Part shown: in pieces, positions 45,068 to 53,981 of the stretch
Layout of the letters: every line of letters starts with the position of its first letter
Position numbering within the stretch: position 1 is the stretch's first letter
Origin: JAKAWQ01 sp035509315
GTDB taxonomy: Bacteria > Pseudomonadota > Alphaproteobacteria > Acetobacterales > Acetobacteraceae
NCBI GenBank assembly: GCA_035509315.1
Contig: DATJLS010000031.1
Location: 62,001-126,000, forward strand
Direction of reading: 5' to 3'
Length of the DNA stretch: 64,000 bases
Notes under the pieces: model-generated
Told to the model about the DNA's origin: nothing
Databases searched by the model: none
What the model saw: the letters and a program-made list of their open reading frames with translations, nothing else
Made by a program: the position numbers and the translations under genes

Positions 45068-45574
45068 ATGACGGAAGCCGATCCGCAGGATCTGGGTCTC
45101 CTGGCCAAGCTGGTGATTGCGCTTGCCTTTCTGTTGCTGGTCGGCGGCTTGCTGTGGCACGGTATCACGAGCGCGGTCCTCCAGCGTTTCTGGCACGACC
45201 TCATCGCGCGTCCGGATGCGCCGATGAGGTTCCGCTTTATTCTTCAGCCATTGATGGCAACGATCGCCGCTTTCCACGACGGTCTGAAGGATGCTCGGAC
45301 CGGCCGCTCCCCTTATTTCTGGGCGATCCTGAGCAAGCGAGGCCGGCGTGTCGAGCGGCTGCGTGAGGGAGTGAACGCGACTGCCCGGATCATCCTGCTC
45401 GGGCTTGCGATGGACATGATTTACCAGGTCATCGTTCTGAAGACCTTCTATCCCAACGAGGCACTCGTCGTCGCGTTGCTGCTTGCGTTCATGCCATACG
45501 TGGTCATTCGCGGGCCGGTCGCACGAATCGCGGGCCGCTCGCGCGGAGGCACGTCTCCACACGGCATCTCCTGA
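45068..45574 (+). CDS. Small membrane protein of unknown function
   Basis: A 168-residue protein with two or three membrane segments: LLAKLVIALAFLLLVGGLLW near the N-terminus and a C-terminal hairpin ARIILLGLAMDMIYQVIVLK and ALVVALLLAFMPYVVIRGPV, with a conserved-looking AFHDGLKDARTGRSPYF loop. I recognise the type as a conserved bacterial family without a known function. It follows the FGE gene by 25 bases and precedes the DUF202 gene by 38 bases, so these four genes are likely one transcript. Confidence 0.65.
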   Translation: MTEADPQDLGLLAKLVIALAFLLLVGGLLWHGITSAVLQRFWHDLIARPDAPMRFRFILQPLMATIAAFHDGLKDARTGRSPYFWAILSKRGRRVERLREGVNATARIILLGLAMDMIYQVIVLKTFYPNEALVVALLLAFMPYVVIRGPVARIAGRSRGGTSPHGIS

Positions 45575-45612
45575 GAGCGCCGGCGCGCACCGCCAGCAGA
45601 AGGGAACTTTTC

Positions 45613-46071
45613 ATGTCGGAGTCTCCCACCGCAACGGGTGCAGGCAGATTCGAGGTCAGGGTCACGTCGGACAGCCATTTCGGCTGGATCCGCACCCGCC
45701 TCAGCCTCGAGCGCACGATGATGTCATGGCTGCGGACGGCCGTCTCGCTGATCGGCTTCGGCTTTGCGATCGTCCAGTTCTTCGAGCGAATGCAGAATTT
45801 CCCCGCCAGCCAGCACGCGAGGCTTCCGGGCGCGCCGTACTATTTGGGGCTGGCGCTGATCGCAAGCGGAATCCTCGCGCTTATCATATCGATCTGGCAA
45901 TATCGATGGACGGTCCATTATCTTTGGAGCGGATCATTCTCAGCAATAGCGGGAATGTCCGATGAGAGAATGACCAAGGAAGGGAAGCAATCGCCGGTCA
46001 TCGCGATCACTGTCCTTCTCATCTTCATCGGCCTCTTTGCCTTCTTTGCCGTCCTTCTGCGTCTTGTCTAG
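45613..46071 (+). CDS. DUF202 (YidH-type) membrane protein
   Basis: A 152-residue protein with three membrane segments. The DUF202 signature is RTRLSLERTMMSWLRTAVSLIGFGFAIVQFF, followed by YLGLALIASGILALIISIWQYRW and a last segment AITVLLIFIGLFAFFAVLL. Its role is unknown. It lies in the FGE-sulfatase operon. An extended N-terminal soluble stretch (about 20 residues) contains a short VRVTSDSHFGWI motif often seen in family members. Confidence 0.85.
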   Translation: MSESPTATGAGRFEVRVTSDSHFGWIRTRLSLERTMMSWLRTAVSLIGFGFAIVQFFERMQNFPASQHARLPGAPYYLGLALIASGILALIISIWQYRWTVHYLWSGSFSAIAGMSDERMTKEGKQSPVIAITVLLIFIGLFAFFAVLLRLV

Positions 46072-46140
46072 CCGTCCAGGCCAAGCAACCGCTCCCTCGC
46101 AGCCTTCCGATATCACCAGATCAATGAAAAGGAGACTGAG

Positions 46141-47652
46141 ATGGCAAAATCCGGTAAGCCGAATATCCTCGTCATCTGGGGCGACGATATCGGAATCACG
46201 AACCTGAGCTGCTACAGCGACGGATTGATGGGTTACCGAACCCCGAATATCGATCGCATCGCCAAGGAGGGCGTGCGGTTCACCGATTCATACGGCGAGC
46301 AGAGCTGCACTGCCGGCCGCGCCTCCTTCATGACCGGCCAGTGCGGGCTCAGGACCGGCCTGACCAAGGTGGGGTTGCCCGGCGCGGATCTTGGCGCGCG
46401 CGCGGAAGACCCGACCATCGCCGAACTGCTTAAGCCGCTCGGCTATACGACCGGCCAATTCGGCAAAAACCATTTCGGCGACCGCGACGAGCATCTGCCG
46501 ACGATGCACGGATTCGACGAATTCTTCGGCAATCTCTATCATTTGAACGCGGAGGAGGAGCCGGAGCTGCCGGATTACCCGCCGGAGAAGGATTTTCCGA
46601 ATTTTCGCAAGAATTTCGGCCCGCGTGGGGTGCTGCATTGTTGGGCGGACGGAAAAGGCGGGCAGAAGATCGAAAATACCGGCCCGTTGACGAAGAAGAG
46701 GATGGAAACGGTCGATGAGGAATTCCTTGCCAGCGCGGGAGAATTCATCAAGAAGGCTCATGGCTCGGGACAGCCTTTCTTTCTCTGGTTCAATACCACG
46801 CACATGCATTTCCGCACGCATACGCGCAAGCAGGACCTCGGTCGTGCGGGGCGCTGGCAATCTCCCTATCACGATACGATGCTTTACCATGACGAGTGTG
46901 TTGGCAAGCTGCTCGATCTGCTCGATGAGCTCGGCATTACCAAAGATACCATCGTCATGTATTCCACCGACAATGGCCCCCACATGAACTCATGGCCTGA
47001 TGCCGGAATGACACCGTTCCGCAGCGAAAAGAACACGAATTGGGAAGGCGCCTTTCGCGTGCCTTGCCTCCTGCGCTGGCCGGGAATGATCCCCGCCGGC
47101 ACGGTCTCGAACGAGATCGTGAGCCACCTCGATTTCCTGCCCACCTTTGTCGCGGCTGCGGGCGACCCGGATATCAAGGAAAAGCTCCTGAAGGGCCACA
47201 AGGCGGGCGAGAAGACCTTCAAGGTCCATCTCGATGGCTATAACCTTCTCCCCTATCTCACCGGCAAGGAGCAGAAGAGCCCGCGGCCGGGCTTCTTCTA
47301 TTTCAACGATGATGGCGATCTGGTCGCGCTGCGCTACGACAATTGGAAGGTCGTTTTCATGGAGCAGCGCGTTCAGGGCACTTGCCAGATCTGGGCCGAA
47401 CCGTTCGTGACGCTTCGCGTGCCGAAGATGTTCAATCTGCGGACCGATCCGTTCGAGCGCGCGGATATCACGTCGAACACCTACTGGGACTGGATGTTCG
47501 ATCATGTCTACCTGCTCGTCCCCGCCCAGCATATCGTGGCCGAGTTCCTCGCGACCTTCCGGGAATTCCCGCCGCGCCAGAAGCCTTCGAGCTTCACGAT
47601 CGACCAGGTGGTGGCAAAAATGCTCGAGACGGCGGCGGGCGGAAAGCACTGA
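46141..47652 (+). CDS. Arylsulfatase (type I, formylglycine-dependent)
   Basis: A 503-residue sulfatase that hydrolyses sulfate esters. The metal pair D15-D16 (VIWGDDIG) and the modifiable cysteine C56 in SCTAGRASF fit the CxAxR/CxPxR consensus; the SSxDNGP-like YSTDNGPHMNSW and the FRxxK-like FRSEKNTNWEGA blocks are present. There is no signal peptide, so it acts in the cytoplasm where FGE would convert C56. Its neighbour FGE (44065) is the probable activator. The natural substrate may be an aryl or choline sulfate. Confidence 0.93.
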   Translation: MAKSGKPNILVIWGDDIGITNLSCYSDGLMGYRTPNIDRIAKEGVRFTDSYGEQSCTAGRASFMTGQCGLRTGLTKVGLPGADLGARAEDPTIAELLKPLGYTTGQFGKNHFGDRDEHLPTMHGFDEFFGNLYHLNAEEEPELPDYPPEKDFPNFRKNFGPRGVLHCWADGKGGQKIENTGPLTKKRMETVDEEFLASAGEFIKKAHGSGQPFFLWFNTTHMHFRTHTRKQDLGRAGRWQSPYHDTMLYHDECVGKLLDLLDELGITKDTIVMYSTDNGPHMNSWPDAGMTPFRSEKNTNWEGAFRVPCLLRWPGMIPAGTVSNEIVSHLDFLPTFVAAAGDPDIKEKLLKGHKAGEKTFKVHLDGYNLLPYLTGKEQKSPRPGFFYFNDDGDLVALRYDNWKVVFMEQRVQGTCQIWAEPFVTLRVPKMFNLRTDPFERADITSNTYWDWMFDHVYLLVPAQHIVAEFLATFREFPPRQKPSSFTIDQVVAKMLETAAGGKH

Positions 47653-47674
47653 AAAAGCAATAAATCAGAATGGC

Positions 47675-47706
47675 TTCTGGTGGATCGCATCGCGACTCCA
47701 CCAGAA
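47675..47706. terminator. Bidirectional hairpin terminator
   Basis: Perfect 10-bp stem TTCTGGTGGA / TCCACCAGAA with a 12-base loop, placed between the convergent sulfatase and SDR genes. Confidence 0.75.
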
Positions 47707-47719
47707 ACCGCATGGCTCT

Positions 47720-48478
47720 CTAATAGGTCGCGCGCCCGCCCGAAATGTCGAACACGCCGGCGGTGGAGAAGGAGCACTCCGTGCTCGCAAGCCAGCAGAC
47801 GAGCGCTGCTATCTCCTCGACGGTGCCGAAACGCCCCATCGGAATCTTGCTTTTCATGTAATCGATCTGCGCGTCGGTCATCTGCTCGAAGATTGGCGTG
47901 GCCACCGCCGCCGGCGTCACGCAGTTGACGCGGATGCCTGTGCCGGCAAGTTCCTTGCCGAGCGATTTGGTGAGTCCGATCACGGCCGCCTTGGCCGCGC
48001 TGTAGGCAGGCGCGTTCGGATTGCCCTCCTTCCCCGCGATCGAGGCGATGTTCACGATCCGCCCGTAATCGTGGCGTTGCATCAGCTTCACGATCGCGCG
48101 GCAGCAATAGAAAACGCCGTGAACGTCGATATCGAAGACGCGACGCCATTCGGCGGGCGGGTATTCCCATGTCGGCATATTCGGCCCGGTGATCCCGGCC
48201 GAGGTCACCAGAATATCGATCCGCCCGAGCGACGCGTTCGTCTCGGCCGCCGCCTGATCCACGGCATGCGCATCCGCCACGTCCATGGCAAGTGCGTGCG
48301 CGGCCCGGCAGGCGGCGCGTGCCCGTTCGAGCGCCGCTTCATCACGGTCCCAGATGCTGACGCGGGCTCCCTCGCCGGAAAGCCTGGCGGCGATCGCCTC
48401 GCCGATCCCCGAGGCGCCGCCGGTCACCACCGCCGTCCTGCCGGCGAACCGTTCCCCAAAATGCATGGCTTGACTCAT
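47720..48478 (-). CDS. Short-chain dehydrogenase/reductase
   Basis: A 252-residue classical SDR. The cofactor loop is VVTGGASGIGEAIAARL, the DVAD residue fits NAD binding (D-rich SIWDRDE after strand 2), the catalytic Ser lies in NIASIAGKEGN and Tyr-Lys in YSAAKAA. It is close to the 3-oxoacyl-ACP reductase-like group but its substrate is unknown. The start may be 48478 or the internal Met at 48466. It sits 10 bases downstream of a branched-chain-amino-acid-type binding-protein gene, likely the same transcript. Confidence 0.9.
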   Translation of the reverse strand: MSQAMHFGERFAGRTAVVTGGASGIGEAIAARLSGEGARVSIWDRDEAALERARAACRAAHALAMDVADAHAVDQAAAETNASLGRIDILVTSAGITGPNMPTWEYPPAEWRRVFDIDVHGVFYCCRAIVKLMQRHDYGRIVNIASIAGKEGNPNAPAYSAAKAAVIGLTKSLGKELAGTGIRVNCVTPAAVATPIFEQMTDAQIDYMKSKIPMGRFGTVEEIAALVCWLASTECSFSTAGVFDISGGRATY

Positions 48479-48488
48479 GTCCGCTCCT

Positions 48489-49763
48489 TCAGGGGCTTTC
48501 GTCGTGCGCCGTCAGTGGGGCGAGCGCGTCCTGCGCGCGGGCGACCGCAGCCGCTTCCGGATAGACCGTGACGGCGCGGCCCCCCTGCCATTGCATCAGC
48601 AAGGCGGAGGCGCGCCGGTTTTGTCCGTTCGCGTCGAAGGAGGCTCCCCAGCCATTGGCCGTGGTGTGGCAGGGGATGTCGCTCGCCAGCACCGCCGCGT
48701 GCAGCTTCGCCCCATCGGTGCCACCGGCCCGCGCGATCGCCGCGAAGAAAAAGCCGGCCCCGACATAGGCGGCAAGGCTCAAGCCCGAACGCGGATCGGC
48801 GCCATATTGCGTGCGGTAGGCGGCCGCCACCGCGCCTGCGCCGGGTGCCCCTTTTTCATTCACGGCGTAGGGCGGGAAATCGGCGGCCATGGTGCCATCC
48901 ATCACGGCCCCCACGGCCTGGCGTGTGTCTTCCATCGAATAGGCGGGCCCGGACCCGATCACCATCCTCGGCCGCCAGCCCGCCTGCTGCATGGCGCGAT
49001 AAAGCAGCACAACGTCGTCTGCCCCGCCGGTATGCAGCAGCACCTCGATCCCCGCCGCTTTGAGAGGGCGCAGGAGGGGCGTGAAATCCACCGTGTCCGC
49101 CGTGTAGCCCAGCGTCTGCGCCGGCGTGAGGCCGCGCTGCTTGCAGGCCGCTTCCTGCGCCACGGCGACCGCCTGGCCGAGTGCGTCGCTGCTGGCCAGC
49201 ACCGCGAGCCGGAGCGAGGAAGGGCTCCGCCGCCAGAGGGGGGCCAGCACCTCCGCAACACCGGTGACCGAGACGGTACCGAAGACATCCGCCTGCGGAC
49301 AACTCCGGTACACGGCCGGAACGGCCCGGCCCGTCACCGCAGCCCCCGTCGCGGTCAGCTCGAAATAGGGCACGCCTGCCAGCCCTGCCGCCTCCGACGC
49401 GGCGAGCGCGATCGAGGTCGTGCCGGTGCCGAAGATGGCTGCCACCTTCGCACTGCCGGTCAATGCCTTCACCGCATCGGCCGCATGGCCGGCATCGGGC
49501 GCATCCATCCGTTTCAATGTCACGGTGCGGCCGAGCAAGCCGCCGCCGGTATTGAGCTTATCGGTTGCCAACGCGAGGCCGCGGAAGCTCTCATCCCCGA
49601 TCACCGCTGCCGGGCCGGTCAGCGGGAAGAGCGCGCCCATGGGGAGCGGCGGCGCACTCGCGTTGGTCTTGCGGGGGGCAGGCGTCGCCGCCCAACCGCG
49701 CCTGCCGAGGCCAATGAATATGGCCGAGGTGCCGGCCGCGGCTTGGCGGCGGGTGATGAGCAT
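48489..49763 (-). CDS. Branched-chain-amino-acid-type periplasmic binding protein
   Basis: A 424-residue LivJ-like (Peripla_BP_6) protein. The N-terminus carries a twin-arginine-like signal, MLITRRQAAAGTSAIFIGLG, followed by GWAA. Domain features are ALFPLTGPAAVIGDESFRGLALA, VAAIFGTGTTSIALA and the hinge RRSPSSLRLAVLASSDALGQ. The start at 49763 has GGAG upstream. No permease or ATPase of this type is nearby, so it may be an orphan or a receptor. The ligand is unknown. Confidence 0.85.
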   Translation of the reverse strand: MLITRRQAAAGTSAIFIGLGRRGWAATPAPRKTNASAPPLPMGALFPLTGPAAVIGDESFRGLALATDKLNTGGGLLGRTVTLKRMDAPDAGHAADAVKALTGSAKVAAIFGTGTTSIALAASEAAGLAGVPYFELTATGAAVTGRAVPAVYRSCPQADVFGTVSVTGVAEVLAPLWRRSPSSLRLAVLASSDALGQAVAVAQEAACKQRGLTPAQTLGYTADTVDFTPLLRPLKAAGIEVLLHTGGADDVVLLYRAMQQAGWRPRMVIGSGPAYSMEDTRQAVGAVMDGTMAADFPPYAVNEKGAPGAGAVAAAYRTQYGADPRSGLSLAAYVGAGFFFAAIARAGGTDGAKLHAAVLASDIPCHTTANGWGASFDANGQNRRASALLMQWQGGRAVTVYPEAAAVARAQDALAPLTAHDESP

Positions 49764-49879
49764 TCTCGTCTCCGGGGCGGGGCGGCGGTCGAGCGACAGG
49801 CAGGACAATCTTCCGCTCATCGCGCAAGCGCGCAACCGGGGAGTACGCTAATCACGCCTCTCTCTCTGCGGACCGGCCC

Positions 49880-50878
49880 ATGCTGTTGCCCGAACGTATG
49901 ACTGCCATCACCTTCGCCGCCCCAGGCGGACCCGACGTCATGAAACTCACGGAAGTCCCGCGCCCCACGCCTGGCGTCGGCGAAGTACTGATCCGCATCG
50001 CGGCCGCCGGCGTCAACCGTCCGGACATCCAGCAGCGCAAGGGTCTCTACCCGCCGCCGCCCGGCGCGAGCCCGATCCTCGGCCTGGAGGCAGCGGGCGA
50101 GGTCGTCGCGATCGGATCGGACGTAACTGAGTGGCATCTCGGAGATCGCGTCACGGCGCTCTGCAATGGCGGCGGCTATGCCGAATACTGCGCCGTGCCG
50201 GCAACACAATGCCTTCCCTGGCCGGTCGGGTTCGACGCGGTCAAGGCAGCCGCGCTTCCCGAGACCTTCTTCACCGTCTGGGCCAATCTCTTTGAGGCCG
50301 GTCGCCTCGCGCCGGGCGAGCGCGCACTGATCCATGGCGGGGCGAGCGGCATCGGCACGGTCGCGATCCAGCTCGGCCATGCGTTCGGCGCAACGATGTA
50401 CGCAACCGCCGGCACGCTAGAAAAGCGTGCCGCCTGCCTTTGTCTCGGCGCCACCGCGGCGATCGATTACAAGACACAGGATTTCGCGGCCGAGATCGCC
50501 CGCCTGACCGATGGACGCGGCGTCGATGTGATCCTCGATATGGTCGGCGCACCCTATCTCGCGCGCGATGTTCGCGCCCTTGCCCGGGACGGGCGGCTGG
50601 TGCTGATTGCGTTTCAGGCGGGATCGAAGGTCGAGCAGTTCGACTTCCGGCCGGTGATGACGAAACGGCTGACCATCACCGGCTCGACCATGCGCCCACG
50701 CCCGACCGCGGAGAAGGGCGCCATCGCCGCGGCGCTTGCGGAAAAAGTCTGGCCGCTGCTCGACGCCGGGCGTGTCTCCCCTGTCATCTTCGCAAGCTTT
50801 CCGTTCGCGGAGGCGGAAGCGGCGCACCGCCTGATGGAGGAGGGAAGGCATATCGGCAAGATCGTGCTCATACGATGA
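49880..50878 (+). CDS. NAD(P)H:quinone oxidoreductase (PIG3/zeta-crystallin type)
   Basis: A 332-residue medium-chain reductase without zinc. The GVNRPDIQQRKGLYPPP block and the nucleotide loop HGGASGIGTVAIQLGHAFGA are characteristic of the PIG3 group, and DVILDMVGAPYLARDVRAL and RLTITGSTMRPR follow. It reduces quinones or enones with NADPH. It overlaps the Nramp-like gene downstream by ATGA, suggesting joint expression. The start may instead be the ATG at 49898 (MTAITFAAPGG), where homology begins. Confidence 0.9.
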   Translation: MLLPERMTAITFAAPGGPDVMKLTEVPRPTPGVGEVLIRIAAAGVNRPDIQQRKGLYPPPPGASPILGLEAAGEVVAIGSDVTEWHLGDRVTALCNGGGYAEYCAVPATQCLPWPVGFDAVKAAALPETFFTVWANLFEAGRLAPGERALIHGGASGIGTVAIQLGHAFGATMYATAGTLEKRAACLCLGATAAIDYKTQDFAAEIARLTDGRGVDVILDMVGAPYLARDVRALARDGRLVLIAFQAGSKVEQFDFRPVMTKRLTITGSTMRPRPTAEKGAIAAALAEKVWPLLDAGRVSPVIFASFPFAEAEAAHRLMEEGRHIGKIVLIR

Positions 50879-52149
50879 GCCGGCCGAAAAACCGCCACAA
50901 CCACCTGCTCGGCCGTCTCGTCCACCGACTCGGCCCCGGCCTCATCACCGGCGCTGCCGACGATGATCCAAGCGGCATCGCCACCTATGCCCAGGCGGGC
51001 GCGGCCTTTGGCTATGCGCTTGGCTGGTCAGTGGTGCTGACATTGCCCTTCATGGTCGCGGTGCAGGAGATCAGCGCCCGCATCGGCCGCGTCACCGGCG
51101 CAGGGCTCGGCGCCGCGCTCCGCCGCCATACGCCGCGGCCACTGCTTTTTCTTCTGATCGGGCTGCTCGTGCTCGCCAACCTCATCAATCTCGGCGCCGA
51201 TATCGGCGCGATGGCCGATGCCGCCCGTCTCGTCCTTGGCGGCCCGCCCGAGGCCTGGGCGATCGCGACGGCGCTTTTCTGCGCGGCGACGGAGATTTGG
51301 ATCAGCTACAGACGATACGCGATCCTGCTCAAATGGATGACGCTGGCGCTGATCGCCTACGTGGCGCTGCTGCTGGTGATCCGGCTGCCGCTCGGCGCGG
51401 TTCTGATCGGCGTCTTCGTGCCACGCGTCAGCCTCACGCCGGCGGCGCTGACGACGCTGCTCGCCGTGCTTGGCACCACCATCAGCCCCTATCTCTTCTT
51501 CTGGCAGGCCGCCGAGGAGGTCGAGGAAGAGGAGATCGCGCCCGATCCAAGGCCGCTCCGCGAGCATGAGGCGGACGCGCCCGCCGAGATCAGCCGCATC
51601 GGCTTCGATACCTGGGCGGGCATGGCCTATTCGAACTGCGTCGCGCTCTGCATCATCGTCGGCACCGCCGCCACGCTCCATGTCCGCGGTGTGGAGACGA
51701 TCAACACCGCGGCGGACGCTGCCGCCGCCCTCATTCCCATTGCGGGCCGATTCGCGAGCCTCGTCTTCGCGCTCGGCATTTTCGGCACCGGACTGCTCGC
51801 GGTGCCGGTCCTCGCCGGGTCTTCCGCCTATGCGCTCGGCGAAGCCTCCGGCTGGCGTGTCGGGCTCGGCCGCCGTGCCCTCGAGGCGCGCGCCTTCTAT
51901 GCCACCATTGGTGGGGCGACGCTTCTCGGCACGCTCATCATCTTTTCCCCGCTCAATCCGATGCGCGCGCTCTTCTGGTCGGCCGTGATCAACGGCGTGG
52001 TCGCGGTGCCGATGATCGTCGCAATGGTCCTGCTCGGCGGCAGCCGGGACGTCATGGGCACGCTGACGCTGCCGGCCTGGCTCCGGGTCTTCGGCTGGGG
52101 CACGGCGATCCTGATGGGCTTCGCCAGCGCCGGCCTGTTCTTTCCCTGA
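50875..52149 (+). CDS. Nramp-related divalent metal transporter with non-canonical motifs
   Basis: A 424-residue membrane protein of the Nramp fold with 11 hydrophobic segments. The first segment has DDDPSGIATYAQAGAAFG where canonical Nramps have DPGN, and segment six has TTISPYLFFWQ (201-211) instead of the AxxMPH motif, so neither the Met nor the His of the usual metal site is present. An acidic loop EEVEEEE follows. It may prefer Mg2+ or another hard cation over Mn2+/Fe2+; that is inference. It is coupled to the quinone reductase gene and ends 1 base before the convergent CBS gene. Confidence 0.82.
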   Translation: MSRPKNRHNHLLGRLVHRLGPGLITGAADDDPSGIATYAQAGAAFGYALGWSVVLTLPFMVAVQEISARIGRVTGAGLGAALRRHTPRPLLFLLIGLLVLANLINLGADIGAMADAARLVLGGPPEAWAIATALFCAATEIWISYRRYAILLKWMTLALIAYVALLLVIRLPLGAVLIGVFVPRVSLTPAALTTLLAVLGTTISPYLFFWQAAEEVEEEEIAPDPRPLREHEADAPAEISRIGFDTWAGMAYSNCVALCIIVGTAATLHVRGVETINTAADAAAALIPIAGRFASLVFALGIFGTGLLAVPVLAGSSAYALGEASGWRVGLGRRALEARAFYATIGGATLLGTLIIFSPLNPMRALFWSAVINGVVAVPMIVAMVLLGGSRDVMGTLTLPAWLRVFGWGTAILMGFASAGLFFP

Positions 52150-52569
52150 TCAAATCCGCTCCCAGATCCCCGTCTCGTCGTCCAGGCGGTCCAGTTCGAG
52201 CCCTCGGAAATCCCCCCGCGAGACGATGCCCACCACCACCCCTTCGGCGACGACAGGCATATGGCGGAAGCCGCCATCCTGCATCAGCCGGAGCGCCTCG
52301 ATCGCGGTCGAGCCTGGTGGCATCGTGTGCGGATTCCGCGTCATCACGTCGGTGAGCCGCAGGCTCGCCGCATTGTCGTGATGGCCGAGGCAGCGCACGG
52401 CGTCGCGGCCGGTGAAGATGCCAAGGAGATGGCCCGCCTCATCCGTCACCAACACGGCGCCGAAGCGCCGGGCATCCATCTCCCGGCACGCCTCGCCCAG
52501 GGTGGCTTCGGGCCGCATCGTCAGCGGCTTTTGCTTGCGCACGATTTCCGACATCGACCGATTGGTCAT
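52150..52569 (-). CDS. Short CBS-domain pair protein
   Basis: A 139-residue protein consisting almost only of two CBS motifs: SEIVRKQKPLTMRPEATLGEACREM...GHLLGIFTGRDAV and VMTRNPHTMPPGSTAIEALRLM...EGVVVGIVSRGDF. It lies head to tail with, and only 47 bases downstream of, the second Nramp-like gene and one base from the end of the first. CBS proteins and transporters are often functionally linked (CBS domains gate Mg2+ and Cl- transporters), so it may sense nucleotide for one or both neighbours. The start has GGGGAG upstream. Confidence 0.88.
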   Translation of the reverse strand: MTNRSMSEIVRKQKPLTMRPEATLGEACREMDARRFGAVLVTDEAGHLLGIFTGRDAVRCLGHHDNAASLRLTDVMTRNPHTMPPGSTAIEALRLMQDGGFRHMPVVAEGVVVGIVSRGDFRGLELDRLDDETGIWERI

Positions 52570-52616
52570 TCTCGTCACTCCCCGAAGGCGGATTCCTCGC
52601 GCGCCGGCCACGCGGC

Positions 52617-53924
52617 TCATCCGAGCCAGCGGAGCACGGGGGCGAGCCCCGCGACAAGCCCGAGGCCGGCCCCAAGGGCGGCCCCAAGGGCGGCAATGAA
52701 GAGCAGGCAAGCGCCCGTCACGACGCCCGGGATCCCCCGGAGCCGGAGATCCGGCGGCAGCGCCGTGCGCGCCAGATAGAGCAGCAGACCGAGGAGCCCC
52801 GGCAGCAGCACGGCATTCGCCACGCCCGCCGCGACGGCGAGCGAAACCAGATTGAGGCCCGAGGCCACGAGCCCACCGGCACCGAGCAGCATGATCACGA
52901 TGGCGGCATAGAACCAGGGCGCCTCGGCAGGCCGATGCTCAAGCGAATGGCGCACGCCGAGCGCCTCGCCAAAGGCCCAGGCGAAAGCAAGGCAGGAGAC
53001 GATGGCCGCCACCAGCGCGGCGCCGCTCAGGCCGAGCACGAAGACCGATCGTCCGGCGATGGGACCGAGCGTTACTGAGAAGGCTGCCTCGATCTCAGTC
53101 ACGGAATGAAGCGGCGCGCCCGTTCCGAGCGTGGCGGCGGCCGCGATGAGGAGCGCGGCCGTGATCGCCTGGCAGAGCACCACGCCCACGAAGGTCTCAA
53201 GCCGCGCGGCCCGGATCTGTCCTGGCCCGAGCCCTTTATCGATGCTCGCCGATTGCTGATAGACGAGCGCCCAGGGAATGATGCTGGTGCCGAGATTGGC
53301 GGCAAGGAGCCAGAGAAAGCCGGGCTCCGCGAGCGGGATTGCGCGCGCGGCCGAGAGGATATGCAGCGGGTTCGGCCGCGCTTTCCACGCCATGACGAAA
53401 AAAGCGAGCTCGCAGAGACCGAAAGAGAGGGCGGCCCGCTCGACCGAGCGGTAGGAGCCGGTCGCGACAACGAGGACCAGCACGGCAACGGCGCAGGCAA
53501 CGCTCAGCCTTGCTGGAAATCCGAGGGCCGCGCCCGCGCCGGCAAGCCCCGCCAGCTCGCTCACCAGGGCGCCGAAACTGCTGGCGGCGAGCGCGGCGAG
53601 AAGCAGCAGCGCCGCAGCGTGGCCCAGGTGGCGGCGTACCAGCTCCGCCAGGCCCTGCCCGGTGCCGAGGCCCAGCCTGAGAGCCAGTTCCTGAGCCAGG
53701 AACATGAACGGGATGAGCAGGAGATTCGGCAGAAGCAGCCGGTAGCCCCAGATGGCGCCGCTCTGCGCGACCGTGATGATGCTGCCGGCATCCGTGTCGG
53801 CGAGCATGGCGACGAGCCCTGGCCCGGCGACCCAGAGGAGCGGCCGCCAGAACGAACCCTTTGGCTCGATCTTCCTCGACAGGAGCTCACGCACGCCGGT
53901 CTTTGTCATCGAAGCGTCGGCCAT
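52617..53924 (-). CDS. Second Nramp-related transporter with non-canonical metal-site motifs
   Basis: A 435-residue membrane protein of the Nramp fold. The first-segment motif is ADTDAGSIITVAQSGAIWG (D43, D45) and the sixth-segment motif LGTSIIPWALVYQQ at 211-224, again without MPH. DxDAG in segment 1 resembles the Nramp-related magnesium transporters as I remember them, so Mg2+ is a candidate substrate. The C-terminus contains an Ala-Leu-Gly-Ala repeat from a 12-base tandem unit at 52667-52693. The start is uncertain: 53924 and 53909 are possible. The CBS protein downstream could control it. Confidence 0.8.
   Translation of the reverse strand: MADASMTKTGVRELLSRKIEPKGSFWRPLLWVAGPGLVAMLADTDAGSIITVAQSGAIWGYRLLLPNLLLIPFMFLAQELALRLGLGTGQGLAELVRRHLGHAAALLLLAALAASSFGALVSELAGLAGAGAALGFPARLSVACAVAVLVLVVATGSYRSVERAALSFGLCELAFFVMAWKARPNPLHILSAARAIPLAEPGFLWLLAANLGTSIIPWALVYQQSASIDKGLGPGQIRAARLETFVGVVLCQAITAALLIAAAATLGTGAPLHSVTEIEAAFSVTLGPIAGRSVFVLGLSGAALVAAIVSCLAFAWAFGEALGVRHSLEHRPAEAPWFYAAIVIMLLGAGGLVASGLNLVSLAVAAGVANAVLLPGLLGLLLYLARTALPPDLRLRGIPGVVTGACLLFIAALGAALGAGLGLVAGLAPVLRWLG
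52667..52693. repeat. 12-bp tandem repeat in Nramp-like gene
   Basis: GGCCCCAAGGGC twice plus a partial unit. It keeps the frame and lengthens an Ala/Gly-rich membrane segment. Confidence 0.85.
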
Positions 53925-53981
53925 GAGCAAGGGACGGGAAGCCCCGCGAACAGAGCGAGATGAGCTGTTGATTTTTCATCA

